DNA of 64,000 nt from Chitinophaga pinensis (GTDB lineage Bacteria > Bacteroidota > Bacteroidia > Chitinophagales > Chitinophagaceae): the NCBI GenBank assembly GCA_902167325.1, contig LR632930.1:2914001-2978000 (forward strand), read 5' to 3'. Numbering within the stretch: position 1 is the stretch's first letter; every line of letters starts with the position of its first letter. The notes under the pieces were generated by a model. The model did not search any database. It was not told the origin of the DNA and saw only the letters and a list, made by a program, of their open reading frames with translations. Below are positions 1 through 8,406 of the stretch, in pieces. The translations under genes were made by a program, and so were the position numbers.

Positions 1-303
1 CCATGCTTCTTTTCTGCTGGCCATTTTACTGGCTTTGGAGAGGTGCGACAGTACTTCATATTGCACAGCGGCGTGGAGATATGCGGCCAATGTGGTAATG
101 ATGTTAACGGTGGCTCGGCGGGTCCAGAGATTGATCATGACATCCTGCACCACATCCTGCGCATCCGATTCAGATCTGAGGCGGTTAAGGGCGTATACGT
201 ATAGCTTTTCCCAGTACCGGACAAAGAGGGATTGGAAAGCAAGGCCGTTGTCCTGTTGGACCTGCAGCCAGAGATCGGCATCGGTATGTTCGCTGGAGTG
301 CAT
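1..303 (-). CDS. ECF-type RNA polymerase sigma factor, N-terminal part (cut by window edge)
   Basis: The reading frame starts at the ATG complementary to 301-303 and stays open to the left edge, giving 101 codons. The protein begins MHSSEHTDADLW and carries a sigma-70 region 2 pattern (FQSLFVRYWEKLYVYAL, then SDAQDVVQDVMINLW at about residues 50-65), which in ECF factors binds core polymerase and the -10 region. Region 4 lies outside the window. In Bacteroidota such factors often work with a FecR anti-sigma factor and a SusC/D pair; none is visible here because the gene runs off the edge. A possible -7 element (TACATTTA, complement of 321-328) sits just upstream. The family call is firm; the regulon is unknown. 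Confidence 0.85.
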   Translation of the reverse strand, partial: MHSSEHTDADLWLQVQQDNGLAFQSLFVRYWEKLYVYALNRLRSESDAQDVVQDVMINLWTRRATVNIITTLAAYLHAAVQYEVLSHLSKASKMASRKEAW

Positions 304-400
304 GGTTTGGTTACAGGGAGTAAATGTAGGAGGATTATCGGGAGTTGTAGGTTATGGTTTCTTTAAGTTTTGTAGGGGAGGGGGATAACGGGGGGGGATA

Positions 401-436
401 AACAAAAGGTCGCTTCAGCTGAAGCGACCTTTTGTT
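401..436. terminator. Perfect 36-bp palindrome, bidirectional terminator-like
   Basis: Positions 401-418 are the exact reverse complement of 419-436. The arms end in AACAAAA and TTTTGTT, so a U-rich 3' flank exists in both directions. It lies about 165 bp downstream of the helicase stop (minus strand) and before the sigma-factor promoter, so it probably insulates the two genes. Confidence 0.65.
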
Positions 437-511
437 CAGGTATGTTTCCCTGGATCAGGATTCTTGTCAATATCACCCTGTGATATGGGCATGAGGGACA
501 CACAAATTATA

Positions 512-533
512 GGTCCCCGCAAAAGCAGGGGCC
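512..533 (-). terminator. GC-rich hairpin after the helicase gene
   Basis: On the minus strand GGCCCCTGC, loop TTTT and GCGGGGACC form a stem of about nine pairs with one mismatch. It is 69 bases past the helicase stop. The U-tract is weak, so it may act with the palindrome at 401-436. The rest of 304-601 shows no convincing gene. Confidence 0.45.
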
Positions 534-601
534 TTCGTTATTTTCAGCGCACCTTTATACTGCTCGTTCATAACGGCCGTACTCCATAAATCCGAAACTA
601 T

Positions 602-3600
602 CTACAAAATCCCCAACAACTCCTCCTTACTCAACTGCAGCAGCAAAGCCCCGTCTGTCGTAATAAGATCCTGCGCCAGCTGTTGCTTCCTCTCCTGCAG
701 CTTCCTGATCTTTTCTTCAATAGTGTCTTTGCAGATCAATCTCACGGCCATTACATTCCGCTGCTGGCCGATACGATGGGTGCGGTCTATGGCCTGATTT
801 TCTGCTGCCGGGTTCCACCAGGGGTCTACGAGGTATACGTAATCGGCTTCGGTGAGGTTCAGGCCTACACCGCCGGCTTTAAGACTGATGAGGAATACGC
901 GGATAGTATCGTTCGTCTGGAAGTTGTTGACCTTTTCGCCGCGGTTGCGGGTTTGTCCGTCCAGGTACTCGAATGGGATATCCAGTTTTTGCAGCTCCGT
1001 CCTGATGAGATCGAGCATGGTGGTGAACTGGGAGAAGACGAGGATCTTATGCTCTCTGGATTTGTTGGCGATCTGCTCTGTCAGTACTTCTATCTTAACG
1101 GAGTTATCCCCCGAATGCCCTTCCTTCAACAACACCGGCGAATTACAGATCAGGCGTAGTTTGGTGAGGCCGGTTAACACGTGCATAGGGTTCTTGTGGA
1201 TCTCTTCAACGGTGGATGCCGCAATGTAATTCCGAAGCTCCTGTTCGCAGGTATCGTATATCTTTCTTTGCCCGGCATTCATTTCACAGTAGATGGTCAT
1301 TTCCGTTTTTTCCGGCAGCTCCTGTGCTACCTGCTTCTTAGTGCGGCGGAGGATGAAGGGTTTTACGGTCTGCTGTAATTCCATGGCCCGTTTCGTGAAA
1401 CCGAACTTGTCGATGGGGATGGAATATATTTCTTTGAAATATTGCTTACTACCTAGCAAACCCGGACAGGCAAACGATAACTGGCCATAGAGGTCAACGG
1501 TATTATTCTCAACGGGTGTACCCGTTATAACGATCCGGTTGCGCGATTGCAGCAGCCGGGCGGCCTTATATCTTTCCGAGCCGGGATTCTTGATGGCCTG
1601 CGATTCGTCAAGGAAAATATAATCGAACTGAAACGTTTTCAGTAAAGTGATATCGGAGAGCATCGTTCCATAACTGGTTAGCACGATATCAGATTTGTGC
1701 AGTTCCGCAACGTTTTTCAGACGGCTGGTGCCGTGGTGAAGCTGAACGGAAAGCTCCGGTGCAAAGCGTTGTATTTCTTCCTGCCAGTTGAAAAGGATCG
1801 AGGTAGGCGCTACCACGAGGTGGGTGGCAGGGCCACGTTGGGCTTTGCGGGAGAGGATGAAGGCGATGATCTGTACGGTTTTACCTAAACCCATATCATC
1901 GGCAAGGGCGCCGCCGAAATTGAAGGTGTCGAGGTAATGTAGCCAGCTCAATCCATCGTGCTGATAAGGGCGCAGTTCTGCCTGCAAACCGGCGGGTGCC
2001 GCCACCCGGGGGATGTTTCCGGGTGTACTGAAGGCCTGCTGATAGCGGGCAATCTCGTTTTGCGCCTCTTCGGAAAGCACTTCCCTGTCAAATAACTCAG
2101 ATACCTCAGAGAAATTACTTTTAGGGAATTTGAGCATCTCTGCATCAATTTCCCCGGCCTGAAAGTATTTGGTGAGGCTTTGAATCCATTCTGCGGGAAG
2201 CAGACCGGTGGTGCCGTCGCCCAGCTCCACGAACTTACTTTTGTTCCGGATAGCTTTGTAAAGCTGTTTCAGCGAGGCGGTTTTGTTGCCGAAGCTGACC
2301 TTCACGCTGGCATTAAACCAATCGATACCGCTGTTGACTTCGATGCGGATGCCCGCCTTATACGAACTGCGTTTGTTACCAGGCAGTTCGTTGAAGCCCA
2401 GGATGGAAATGCCGGCTTTCCGCCATTCCGCGAATGCGTCGAGGAACCAATCTTCGTCGATGAATTTGTTTTTATGAAGGTAGAAGTATTCGTATGCTGC
2501 GATCTGCTCTTTAAAATCCGGGTGCTGGTGCATGACGAGGGTGGTCAGTGCCAGTTCGGATTCGCTGTCTCTTTTTACTTTAAATTCATTGCCATTCCGG
2601 TCAATGTCTGTGATTTGTTTACGGGAGTACACCGGTACTTCGATCTCCCCGTATTTCATAACCGGTGTAATGGCAATGTAATTGCCCTGCTGCTGGAGGT
2701 AGATGAGCTTTTGGGTGGAGCGTTTCCTTTCCGTCAGTTGCGCCGGTGTGGCTTGTTTGATATAGCTGTAATCGATATGTACAAGATGCTCCAGCGACCG
2801 CAGGGCAGTTTGCATAAAGTTCTCGTACTTCGATGCGTGAACGAGTAAGATCTCGTTGTTCCTTTTAAAGAAGCGGATCACCCGTGTCAGGTCCGGATTG
2901 TCCAACAGGTACAATTCCTGCTTGTGGAGTACGAAATGATGGTGCCGCAGGTTTACCTTTTCAAAAGGGATTGAAACATCTTGCAGCAGCAGCTTGCCGG
3001 TGATCTCATAAAAGGGTGATTTTCTGAATACCGACAGTGCGATTTCCGCTTTAAGGACGTGCAGCCCGATACGGGTTAATGATCGTGGGGAGATCAATTC
3101 CGTAATGTTGCGGTCGTGTTGATAAACATCCAGGTTCATCGGGTTTGCACAGATCAGCCGCAAAGCCTGCTGGTCTGACGCATGGTGCATATCGATGGCT
3201 TTCTGTGAAATGGATGCTATGGCTGCGATGAACTTTATAACGGCGGGTTCGTTACTTTCCCAAATCAGGTGCAAGGGATCTACCTGAGCTATCGGATGTT
3301 TGATCTTGCCGGTCTGGGTGATATTGACCCGCATGAGGTGAAAGGAGGCCTGCTGGTAGAGGCGGTGTTTATCCACTACCAGTATTACGCGGCCTTCCGT
3401 ATCGGTTGCATCGGGTCTTTGTGTAGCGGCGTTACGTAAGGGGAGGAGTTCTTCCGTTAGCGTACGTTCGTTGACCCGGATAAGTGCCTTTTGGATCGGC
3501 TCTATTTGAAGTTCGCCGGCAGAATAGATGATCTGGAAATAGGTGTCCAGGTTCGGCTCATCTTCCAGTCCGTAATCTTTCGCAGTTTTCCGGAGGTATT

Positions 3601-3940
3601 TGCGCCGAAGCGGACCATCGAAGAACACCCGGTATGCATGTTTTTCGATGATGGAAGAGATCACCTCCATCTGATGTTCACAAAGACCGGCAGTTTTGTT
3701 GCCGCAGGTGCAGGAAGAAACGATGGAATTATCCGTTTGGCGAACCGTTACGGCAGGGGATTGGACGGATGCAATGTTCTTTTCGAATACTGCTTCGTCG
3801 ATCTCCAGGGTAACCGGCTGCATATCCTGTATGGTACCCGTTTCGGGGAGGCTGCCATTACGTGTGTGTTGCAGCAGGTCGTAAACGGATATTGTACCGA
3901 TAGTGGCAGCGGGTATGATGTATGGTTCCGGAAATTCCAT
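602..3940 (-). CDS. SNF2/SWI2-family DEAD/DEAH helicase with N-terminal SWIM zinc finger
   Basis: This 1112-residue protein is a probable ATP-dependent DNA translocase. A SWIM-type zinc motif (CTCGNKTAGLCEH, CxC...CxH) lies at about residues 78-92. A long lineage-typical middle region follows. The two RecA-like helicase lobes start near residue 640: Walker A DMGLGKT at about 683, motif II as DESQ instead of DEAH at about 777, a C-terminal lobe with the SQF and GGVGLNL motifs, and motif VI DRTHRIGQ at about 1053. Length and order fit the bacterial SWIM-SNF2 helicases common in Bacteroidota. It appears to be a single-gene unit, with hairpins at 512-533 and 401-436 downstream and an SRPBCC gene upstream on the same strand. 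The precise cellular role (repair, transcription recycling or chromosome remodelling) cannot be read from sequence. Confidence 0.9.
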   Translation of the reverse strand: MEFPEPYIIPAATIGTISVYDLLQHTRNGSLPETGTIQDMQPVTLEIDEAVFEKNIASVQSPAVTVRQTDNSIVSSCTCGNKTAGLCEHQMEVISSIIEKHAYRVFFDGPLRRKYLRKTAKDYGLEDEPNLDTYFQIIYSAGELQIEPIQKALIRVNERTLTEELLPLRNAATQRPDATDTEGRVILVVDKHRLYQQASFHLMRVNITQTGKIKHPIAQVDPLHLIWESNEPAVIKFIAAIASISQKAIDMHHASDQQALRLICANPMNLDVYQHDRNITELISPRSLTRIGLHVLKAEIALSVFRKSPFYEITGKLLLQDVSIPFEKVNLRHHHFVLHKQELYLLDNPDLTRVIRFFKRNNEILLVHASKYENFMQTALRSLEHLVHIDYSYIKQATPAQLTERKRSTQKLIYLQQQGNYIAITPVMKYGEIEVPVYSRKQITDIDRNGNEFKVKRDSESELALTTLVMHQHPDFKEQIAAYEYFYLHKNKFIDEDWFLDAFAEWRKAGISILGFNELPGNKRSSYKAGIRIEVNSGIDWFNASVKVSFGNKTASLKQLYKAIRNKSKFVELGDGTTGLLPAEWIQSLTKYFQAGEIDAEMLKFPKSNFSEVSELFDREVLSEEAQNEIARYQQAFSTPGNIPRVAAPAGLQAELRPYQHDGLSWLHYLDTFNFGGALADDMGLGKTVQIIAFILSRKAQRGPATHLVVAPTSILFNWQEEIQRFAPELSVQLHHGTSRLKNVAELHKSDIVLTSYGTMLSDITLLKTFQFDYIFLDESQAIKNPGSERYKAARLLQSRNRIVITGTPVENNTVDLYGQLSFACPGLLGSKQYFKEIYSIPIDKFGFTKRAMELQQTVKPFILRRTKKQVAQELPEKTEMTIYCEMNAGQRKIYDTCEQELRNYIAASTVEEIHKNPMHVLTGLTKLRLICNSPVLLKEGHSGDNSVKIEVLTEQIANKSREHKILVFSQFTTMLDLIRTELQKLDIPFEYLDGQTRNRGEKVNNFQTNDTIRVFLISLKAGGVGLNLTEADYVYLVDPWWNPAAENQAIDRTHRIGQQRNVMAVRLICKDTIEEKIRKLQERKQQLAQDLITTDGALLLQLSKEELLGIL

Positions 3941-3966
3941 GTGGATGCAAATATATGGGTTAAATG

Positions 3967-3996
3967 AAAAAACCAGGTCCGTTTTCCGGTACCTGG
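3967..3996 (-). terminator. Intrinsic terminator after the SRPBCC gene
   Basis: CCAGGTCCG (3973-3981) pairs with CGGTACCTGG (3987-3996) with one bulged base, and on the minus strand this is followed by six T residues. It separates the SRPBCC gene from the helicase gene. Confidence 0.75.
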
Positions 3997-4049
3997 CTTT
4001 TATGTTGTAGCTCCGCTATTTTTCAATAATATAAGTTTATCATGCGTTT

Positions 4050-4556
4050 CTATTCCAGCAGCTTTTTCAGGCCTGCCTCATAATTGGCAATTTCTGCGAT
4101 CAGGCTATCGGTCAGCACTTTTTTAGCGGATTTGTCGCCATCCATAATGATGGACCAGCGGACAACCGAAGTGTCTTTACTATCCGGGAGTGACTCTACC
4201 AGTACTGTTACGATTGCTTTGGTAACGCCGGGTACCAGTGGGGCCGAAACCTGGAACACGAAGAATTTGTATGTTTCGTGTACCTGTTCTATTTCATCTG
4301 TACGCTTGCGGCCGTCCGCAAATTCGAGGTCCCGGAATTGTGTGCCGCCTGTGGTACGAATGTTTACCCCGGTGATCATGCCGTTGGAGTAATCTTTTAC
4401 TTTAGGCATGTCGCGGATGATTTGCCAGATTGCTGGCGGATCGCTTTTGATCCGCGTTTCATGGCGGTATTCCGGGGTAACTTTTTGCGCTGCTTGCATT
4501 TGCGCCGCCGCAGCTCCACTCCAGCAAATCATGAGCAATAACAGGTACTTCTTCAT
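4050..4556 (-). CDS. Secreted SRPBCC / polyketide-cyclase-like protein
   Basis: The 168-residue protein has a signal peptide (MKKYLLLLMICWSGAAAAQ) with likely cleavage after AAAQ, so it should be exported to the periplasm. The mature part has the alternating pattern of an SRPBCC (START-like, Polyketide_cyc2) fold: a helix with IWQIIRDMPKVKDY near residues 43-57, the glycine-rich turn before the beta-sheet (residues 60-150), and a long C-terminal helix ending in LKKLLE. The family binds hydrophobic ligands and usually needs no catalytic residues, so the ligand cannot be predicted. It is a single gene ending in the terminator at 3967-3996. Confidence 0.65.
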   Translation of the reverse strand: MKKYLLLLMICWSGAAAAQMQAAQKVTPEYRHETRIKSDPPAIWQIIRDMPKVKDYSNGMITGVNIRTTGGTQFRDLEFADGRKRTDEIEQVHETYKFFVFQVSAPLVPGVTKAIVTVLVESLPDSKDTSVVRWSIIMDGDKSAKKVLTDSLIAEIANYEAGLKKLLE

Positions 4557-4681
4557 AATTCCAGTTGATTTTCGGAAAAAGTAGATGATTTGCCGGGATT
4601 GGCAGTGGGTTTATGTGCAAACGGGATAAATTCAGGGACGAAAACCAGGTTCGTAAACGGAAAAGGAGCAGTATGGCAAAA

Positions 4682-5410
4682 TTAACCCAGCCCATTTCCG
4701 GGTATGCCGCAACCGGATACCTTTATAAGTTGCTTGATGTCCTTGATGCAGATCTTCTTATTGTGTGAGGTGATAATGCCGGCAGACTTCAACTCTGTAA
4801 GAAACCTGACAATATTCTCTTTGCCGGTTCCTACCATATTGGCCAGGTCACTACGGGAAAGATTGATCATGATATCTTCACCTGCCGCAGTTTCTTCTTT
4901 AAATTTTTCGCGCAATACTATTAATGTAATCGCCAGTCTTTCTTTCACAGAACGCTGTGCAAATACTGAAATACTGTTTGCCAGTACGGTGAATTCATGA
5001 CTGAGGATTTTGAGCAATCTGCGCGGCAGTACACTGGAACTGTCCATTATAGCCAGGAAATCTTCTTTAGGGATAAATGCAATGACACTTTCCTCTATTG
5101 TAGCAGCGGAGTCAGGATAGCGTTCCTCCGCTAAAATAGCATGATATCCGATTAATTCGCCCGCATTGGCAACGTAAATGATCTGCTCCCGGCCGGTATG
5201 GTCGACCTGGTATTTTTTAACCTTCCCCTTTTTAATAAAGAAAATACCCGAAGCAACAGCTCCTTCCCTGAATATTATTTCCCCTTTCCCATATCGCTGT
5301 TCAGTCATATGAGAAAGAAGAGCGGCATACTCATCTTCGGGCAGATTATTCAGGATGGATTGAGACTTGAAATTCCATTTATAGATGGGAAACAGACCTT
5401 CTAAACTCAT
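4682..5410 (-). CDS. Crp/Fnr family transcription regulator (copy A)
   Basis: The 242-residue regulator has an N-terminal cyclic-nucleotide-binding-like jelly roll (about residues 20-130), a dimerisation helix and a C-terminal Crp-type winged helix (about 165-235, recognition helix GTGKENIVRFL). The ATG at 5410 is chosen because it aligns with copy B at 6869 (both continue into KWxFKS.SIL.xLP); the longer frame from 5488 would run through the divergent promoter. It lacks the N-terminal cysteine cluster of oxygen-sensing FNR, so iron-sulphur sensing is unlikely. It is divergent from the GcvH-like gene, whose promoter carries an FNR-type box (5460-5473), making it a candidate local regulator of that promoter. 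The ligand is unknown. Confidence 0.9.
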   Translation of the reverse strand: MSLEGLFPIYKWNFKSQSILNNLPEDEYAALLSHMTEQRYGKGEIIFREGAVASGIFFIKKGKVKKYQVDHTGREQIIYVANAGELIGYHAILAEERYPDSAATIEESVIAFIPKEDFLAIMDSSSVLPRRLLKILSHEFTVLANSISVFAQRSVKERLAITLIVLREKFKEETAAGEDIMINLSRSDLANMVGTGKENIVRFLTELKSAGIITSHNKKICIKDIKQLIKVSGCGIPGNGLG

Positions 5411-5433
5411 AGAATTTGACCCATTGGGCAAAA

Positions 5434-5503
5434 AAAAGTGATTTTTTGCAGTTTTTTGATTGAAAAGTATCAATGAAACCGAATGCAATCAAAGGTACCT
5501 TTG
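5434..5503 (+). promoter_or_regulatory. FNR-type operator and promoter of the GcvH-like operon
   Basis: TTGAAAAGTATCAA at 5460-5473 matches nine of ten specified bases of the FNR consensus TTGATnnnnATCAA. A Bacteroidota -7 element TACCTTTG lies at 5496-5503. The box centre is 36.5 bases before the last base of the -7 element, placing it near -41.5 if transcription starts about five bases after it, the classic class II activator position. The block 5434-5474 recurs in front of the second methyltransferase (9166-9206 reverse complement) with 35 of 41 bases identical and exactly the same spacing to its -7 element. Confidence 0.7.
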
Positions 5504-5507
5504 CAAA

Positions 5508-5912
5508 ATGAAAGTATCAACTATTTCTCGTCCGAGGATTAATTTCACTGACAATCATGAATGGATTGATTTAAATGGCAGTGTTGGCTTTGTGGGTGTT
5601 TCTGCGCATAGATTGAAAGGAATTAAGAATATAGTTAATATAGTATGGCATAACCCCAAAGGAATTATTGCAAAAGGGGCTGTTATTGCTGAAATCCACA
5701 CAGCCGATGAGATTATTCTTATTCAGGCACCTCTTGGTTGCAAATATCTTGGCCGGAATCAAAAACTATCCGGTAATCTAAACCTTGTATTGGAAAGCCC
5801 GCAAGACAATGGTTGGATATTTTTCGTGACTCCGCTGAAATTCCACAGCCAGGCCCCACTTCTTTCACCTGAAAGTTATCAGAAATTAATACGCTCCACA
5901 GTTGCTAATTAG
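5508..5912 (+). CDS. GcvH-like (glycine cleavage H fold) protein without lipoyl lysine
   Basis: The 134-residue protein has the H-protein layout: NHEWIDLNGSVGFVGVS near residues 16-32 (canonical HEW...VGIT), the IVN.V..NPKG strand, the hairpin, AP-L-G at 74-77 and a C-terminal NGWIFFVTP. In a gapless alignment with canonical ESVKAASD, the lipoylated lysine falls on Asp67 (HTADE), so it cannot carry lipoate in the usual way and is not a working glycine-cleavage carrier. The start at 5508 follows the -7 element by only four bases, so the transcript may be leaderless; an upstream in-frame start at 5460 lies inside the operator. The methyltransferase gene begins two bases after its stop, implying co-translation. 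Function is unknown; a scaffold or regulator role is inference. Confidence 0.7.
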   Translation: MKVSTISRPRINFTDNHEWIDLNGSVGFVGVSAHRLKGIKNIVNIVWHNPKGIIAKGAVIAEIHTADEIILIQAPLGCKYLGRNQKLSGNLNLVLESPQDNGWIFFVTPLKFHSQAPLLSPESYQKLIRSTVAN

Positions 5913-5914
5913 TA

Positions 5915-6511
5915 ATGGAAAACACGCTAATGAAACCAGCATGGTATTTAACTGATGCATCCTTCGACTGGCTGTTTCCGGAAAGGATCCAGCAAATGTC
6001 AAAAAGGCATTGGACTCCTGTGGGAACCGCAAAAAGCGCTGCCGCTTTCCTGGCATCTGAAGAGGGTGGAAAGATTCTGGATATAGGAAGTGGTGTCGGG
6101 AAATTTACCCTTATCGGTGCACATTACTATCCCGGATCCATTTTTTATGGTGTGGAGCAAAGAAGTGAATTACATCATTATGCACTGGCTGCAAAAGAAT
6201 ACACCAAAACGGATAATTCAGCATTTATAGAAGGGAACTTCACTCAGGTTAACCTCGCAGATTATGATCACTTCTATTTTTACAACGCTTTCTTTGAAAA
6301 TTTAGACCCCGGAAATAGCATGGATCAGCAGATTGATTATTCCATCAGTCTCTACCGGTATTATTCGCGCTATTTATACAGAGAGCTGGATAACAGGCCT
6401 GCGGGAACCAGGCTGGTAACCTTTCATAGCCTGCAAGATGAAGTGCCTTCAGGTTATCAGTTGATTAATGCTTCTGAAGATTCTCTGCTGAAAATGTGGA
6501 TGAAGAAATGA
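5915..6511 (+). CDS. Class I SAM-dependent methyltransferase (copy 1)
   Basis: The 198-residue protein has a Rossmann-type methyltransferase motif I, ILDIGSGVGKF at about residues 54-64, a following acidic motif II (YGVEQR), and a post-motif FYFYNAFFEN near 125-134 in the place of the catalytic (N/D)PP(Y/F)-like motif. It starts MENTLMKPAWYLTD and is clearly paralogous over its full length with the protein at 8407-9003. It is the second gene of an operon, separated from the GcvH-like gene by two bases and from the next small gene by nine. Substrate is not predictable from the sequence; a small molecule or a protein are both possible. Confidence 0.85.
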   Translation: MENTLMKPAWYLTDASFDWLFPERIQQMSKRHWTPVGTAKSAAAFLASEEGGKILDIGSGVGKFTLIGAHYYPGSIFYGVEQRSELHHYALAAKEYTKTDNSAFIEGNFTQVNLADYDHFYFYNAFFENLDPGNSMDQQIDYSISLYRYYSRYLYRELDNRPAGTRLVTFHSLQDEVPSGYQLINASEDSLLKMWMKK

Positions 6512-6520
6512 TATAGTAAA

Positions 6521-6787
6521 ATGCATCAGAATATGACAATGGATTTACATGTAACCAGAATAATTGAACAACTCAGTGCCGCAAAAAATACGATAGAAGT
6601 GGAAGAGGTTATCCGGGAATCTATCACTAACATTACTGAGAAGAAGAATGGATTTGTAATACAGCACTGCCTTAATAAATTAGAATTAGCATTGGAGGGG
6701 ATTCCGCCTGTTGAATGTAACAGCGAGCAATGGAGCGCTTACCGTTTCGCACTTATCTGTATCAGAAATAAAGCTGTCAGCATATAA
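6521..6787 (+). CDS. Small helical protein of unknown function
   Basis: The 88-residue product (MHQNMTMDLHVTRIIEQL...) is predicted to be mostly alpha-helical with regular hydrophobic spacing (IIEQL, VEEVIRESI, CLNKLELAL) and ends IRNKAVSI. No catalytic motif or signal peptide is seen. A second ATG (MTMDLH) six codons... slightly downstream at 6536 could be the true start. It follows the methyltransferase by nine bases and is likely the last gene of the GcvH-like operon. I do not recognise the family. Confidence 0.6.
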   Translation: MHQNMTMDLHVTRIIEQLSAAKNTIEVEEVIRESITNITEKKNGFVIQHCLNKLELALEGIPPVECNSEQWSAYRFALICIRNKAVSI

Positions 6788-6868
6788 CTCCTGACCTGAA
6801 GACAATACTGTGTTTCAGTTGACTTACAGATAACCTTGTCAACTTTTAGATTGTACATTTCGAGTACT

Positions 6869-7576
6869 ATGAGTATAAAGGATAAATTTCCAATAGATAA
6901 ATGGGATTTCAAAAGTGAATCTATTCTTGCAGACCTTCCAACTGATGTTTACAAGGTGCTGACAGCCCATAAGCGTGAGCAGGTTTATAAGCAAAATGAA
7001 GTGATATTTAGAGAAGGGTCCTATCCATCCGGAATATATTATATCACTAAAGGAAAGGTCAAGAAATATAAGGTTGATAATGAGGGTAAAGAGCAGATCA
7101 TCTACTTAGCCAGTACCGGGCAGCTGATTGGGTATCATGCCGTCTTATCGGAAGACAGGTACCCGGACTCCGCAGCTGTATTAGAAGAGAGCACTATTGC
7201 ATTCATTCCCAAAGAGGATTTCCTTAATGCACTGGACTATTCTCCTTTACTGAATAACCGGCTGCTTAAAACGTTAAGCCATGAATTTGCTGTATTGGCT
7301 AACAGCCTTACCATGTTTGCCCATAAAACTGTAAGAGAAAGACTAGCGCTGCAATTAATCCTTATCCGGGAGAAATATAAAGAGAATTATGTGGATGGGA
7401 TGTCGATAGAAATAAACATCAGTCGTGAAGATATGGCCAGTCTTGTAGGTACCGCCAGGGAAAATATCGTAAGGGTATTAACTGAATTCAAGGAGGAAAA
7501 TATACTGGAATCGAAAGGACGGAAAATTATTATAACAGATGTTGGCAAGTTGATTAAGATAGCCAATTATAAGTAA
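6869..7576 (+). CDS. Crp/Fnr family transcription regulator (copy B)
   Basis: This 235-residue protein is homologous over its full length to copy A: cNMP-binding-like domain at about 15-125 (VIFREGSYPSGIYYI, GQLIGYHAVLSEDRYPDSA) and an HTH_Crp domain at about 160-230 with recognition helix GTARENIVRVL. The RE..VR pattern is of the type that contacts TTGA/TGTGA half-sites in Crp/Fnr proteins. There are no cysteines, so it cannot bind an iron-sulphur cluster. The ATG at 6869 is used; the frame is open from a TTG at 6836. GTTGAC and GTCAAC form an inverted repeat just upstream (about 6819-6842), a possible autoregulatory site. It is separated by about 80 bases from the operon upstream. Confidence 0.9.
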   Translation: MSIKDKFPIDKWDFKSESILADLPTDVYKVLTAHKREQVYKQNEVIFREGSYPSGIYYITKGKVKKYKVDNEGKEQIIYLASTGQLIGYHAVLSEDRYPDSAAVLEESTIAFIPKEDFLNALDYSPLLNNRLLKTLSHEFAVLANSLTMFAHKTVRERLALQLILIREKYKENYVDGMSIEINISREDMASLVGTARENIVRVLTEFKEENILESKGRKIIITDVGKLIKIANYK

Positions 7577-7604
7577 ATGCCGCCATCTAATGATTGAAGT
7601 ATTG

Positions 7605-8357
7605 TCAGTAGTTAACTTCTTTTGTTTTGATATTTTTTATCCTGATGCGACGAGCCATTTTGTAAAACCTCATCCGGAAAGCGTCATAGAACAAGGCAAT
7701 AAACAGTACAACTGCTGGTACATAAAAGGTAGCGTACTTAAATTTCAGAAACATATATCCTCCCGCGATCCCGCCTGTCAGGAAGAATATTATGATAACG
7801 AGCCGCAGGATTATTTTTTTTCTTTCAGTGGCAATGCTTTTACCGGAAGCTGATATCATTGTATAGAGGTCAATACCAAGGTCTGTAAACATCCCGGTCA
7901 GGTGTGTAGTTCTAACCACATATCCGGAAATTGTGGATACCAGGGCGTTTTGCATTCCCATTGCGAATAAGAGGCTACCGGCAAAGTATTCTGTTTCGAT
8001 GATAGAATGATCAAATGTATTTCCAAAACTGCCTACCAGTAAAAGGATTACGATCTCGCAAATAATAGGGATGGCATAGCCCGTTCTTTTTTTCTGTTCT
8101 CTGTTGCTGGTACAGAAGCTTGAAAAAAATGCTCCGGCAAGAAAAAGCACCAGCCAAAGACCCACCATTCGGACAGACCGGAAATCCCCCGTTGCCAACT
8201 TTTGCGCCAGTAGTGCCGCATGGCCGGTTACATTAGTGGTTAGTACTGCAAAAGCAAAAAAGCCGGCTGCATTTACCATTCCGGCTGTGAAGCATAAGAG
8301 TACGGCAAGCCGTAAATTATGCCGGTAGTTCCTTTTTCTTCCTACATGACGCAGCAT
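7605..8357 (-). CDS. DUF1275 (YoaK-like) integral membrane protein
   Basis: The 250-residue protein has about six hydrophobic segments and the hallmark motifs of DUF1275: FTAGMVNAAGFF near residue 24, NVTGH near 43, MGMQNALVS near 134 and VVRTTHLTGMFTDLG near 147. It is an inner-membrane protein with a positively charged C-terminal tail. The biochemical function of the family is not established. It is convergent with Crp copy B and 49 bases downstream of the second methyltransferase gene on the same strand, so it may be co-transcribed from the FNR-type promoter at 9137-9206. Confidence 0.85.
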   Translation of the reverse strand: MLRHVGRKRNYRHNLRLAVLLCFTAGMVNAAGFFAFAVLTTNVTGHAALLAQKLATGDFRSVRMVGLWLVLFLAGAFFSSFCTSNREQKKRTGYAIPIICEIVILLLVGSFGNTFDHSIIETEYFAGSLLFAMGMQNALVSTISGYVVRTTHLTGMFTDLGIDLYTMISASGKSIATERKKIILRLVIIIFFLTGGIAGGYMFLKFKYATFYVPAVVLFIALFYDAFRMRFYKMARRIRIKNIKTKEVNY

Positions 8358-8406
8358 TTGCTTTCATTAATCCCTGGTTTAACATTAATACTTCATCACA
8401 TTTCGG

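Noticed and set aside
5411..5488. Extended N-terminus of Crp copy A
   Set aside because: It would place coding sequence across the FNR-type operator and lacks counterpart in copy B; ATG at 5410 preferred.
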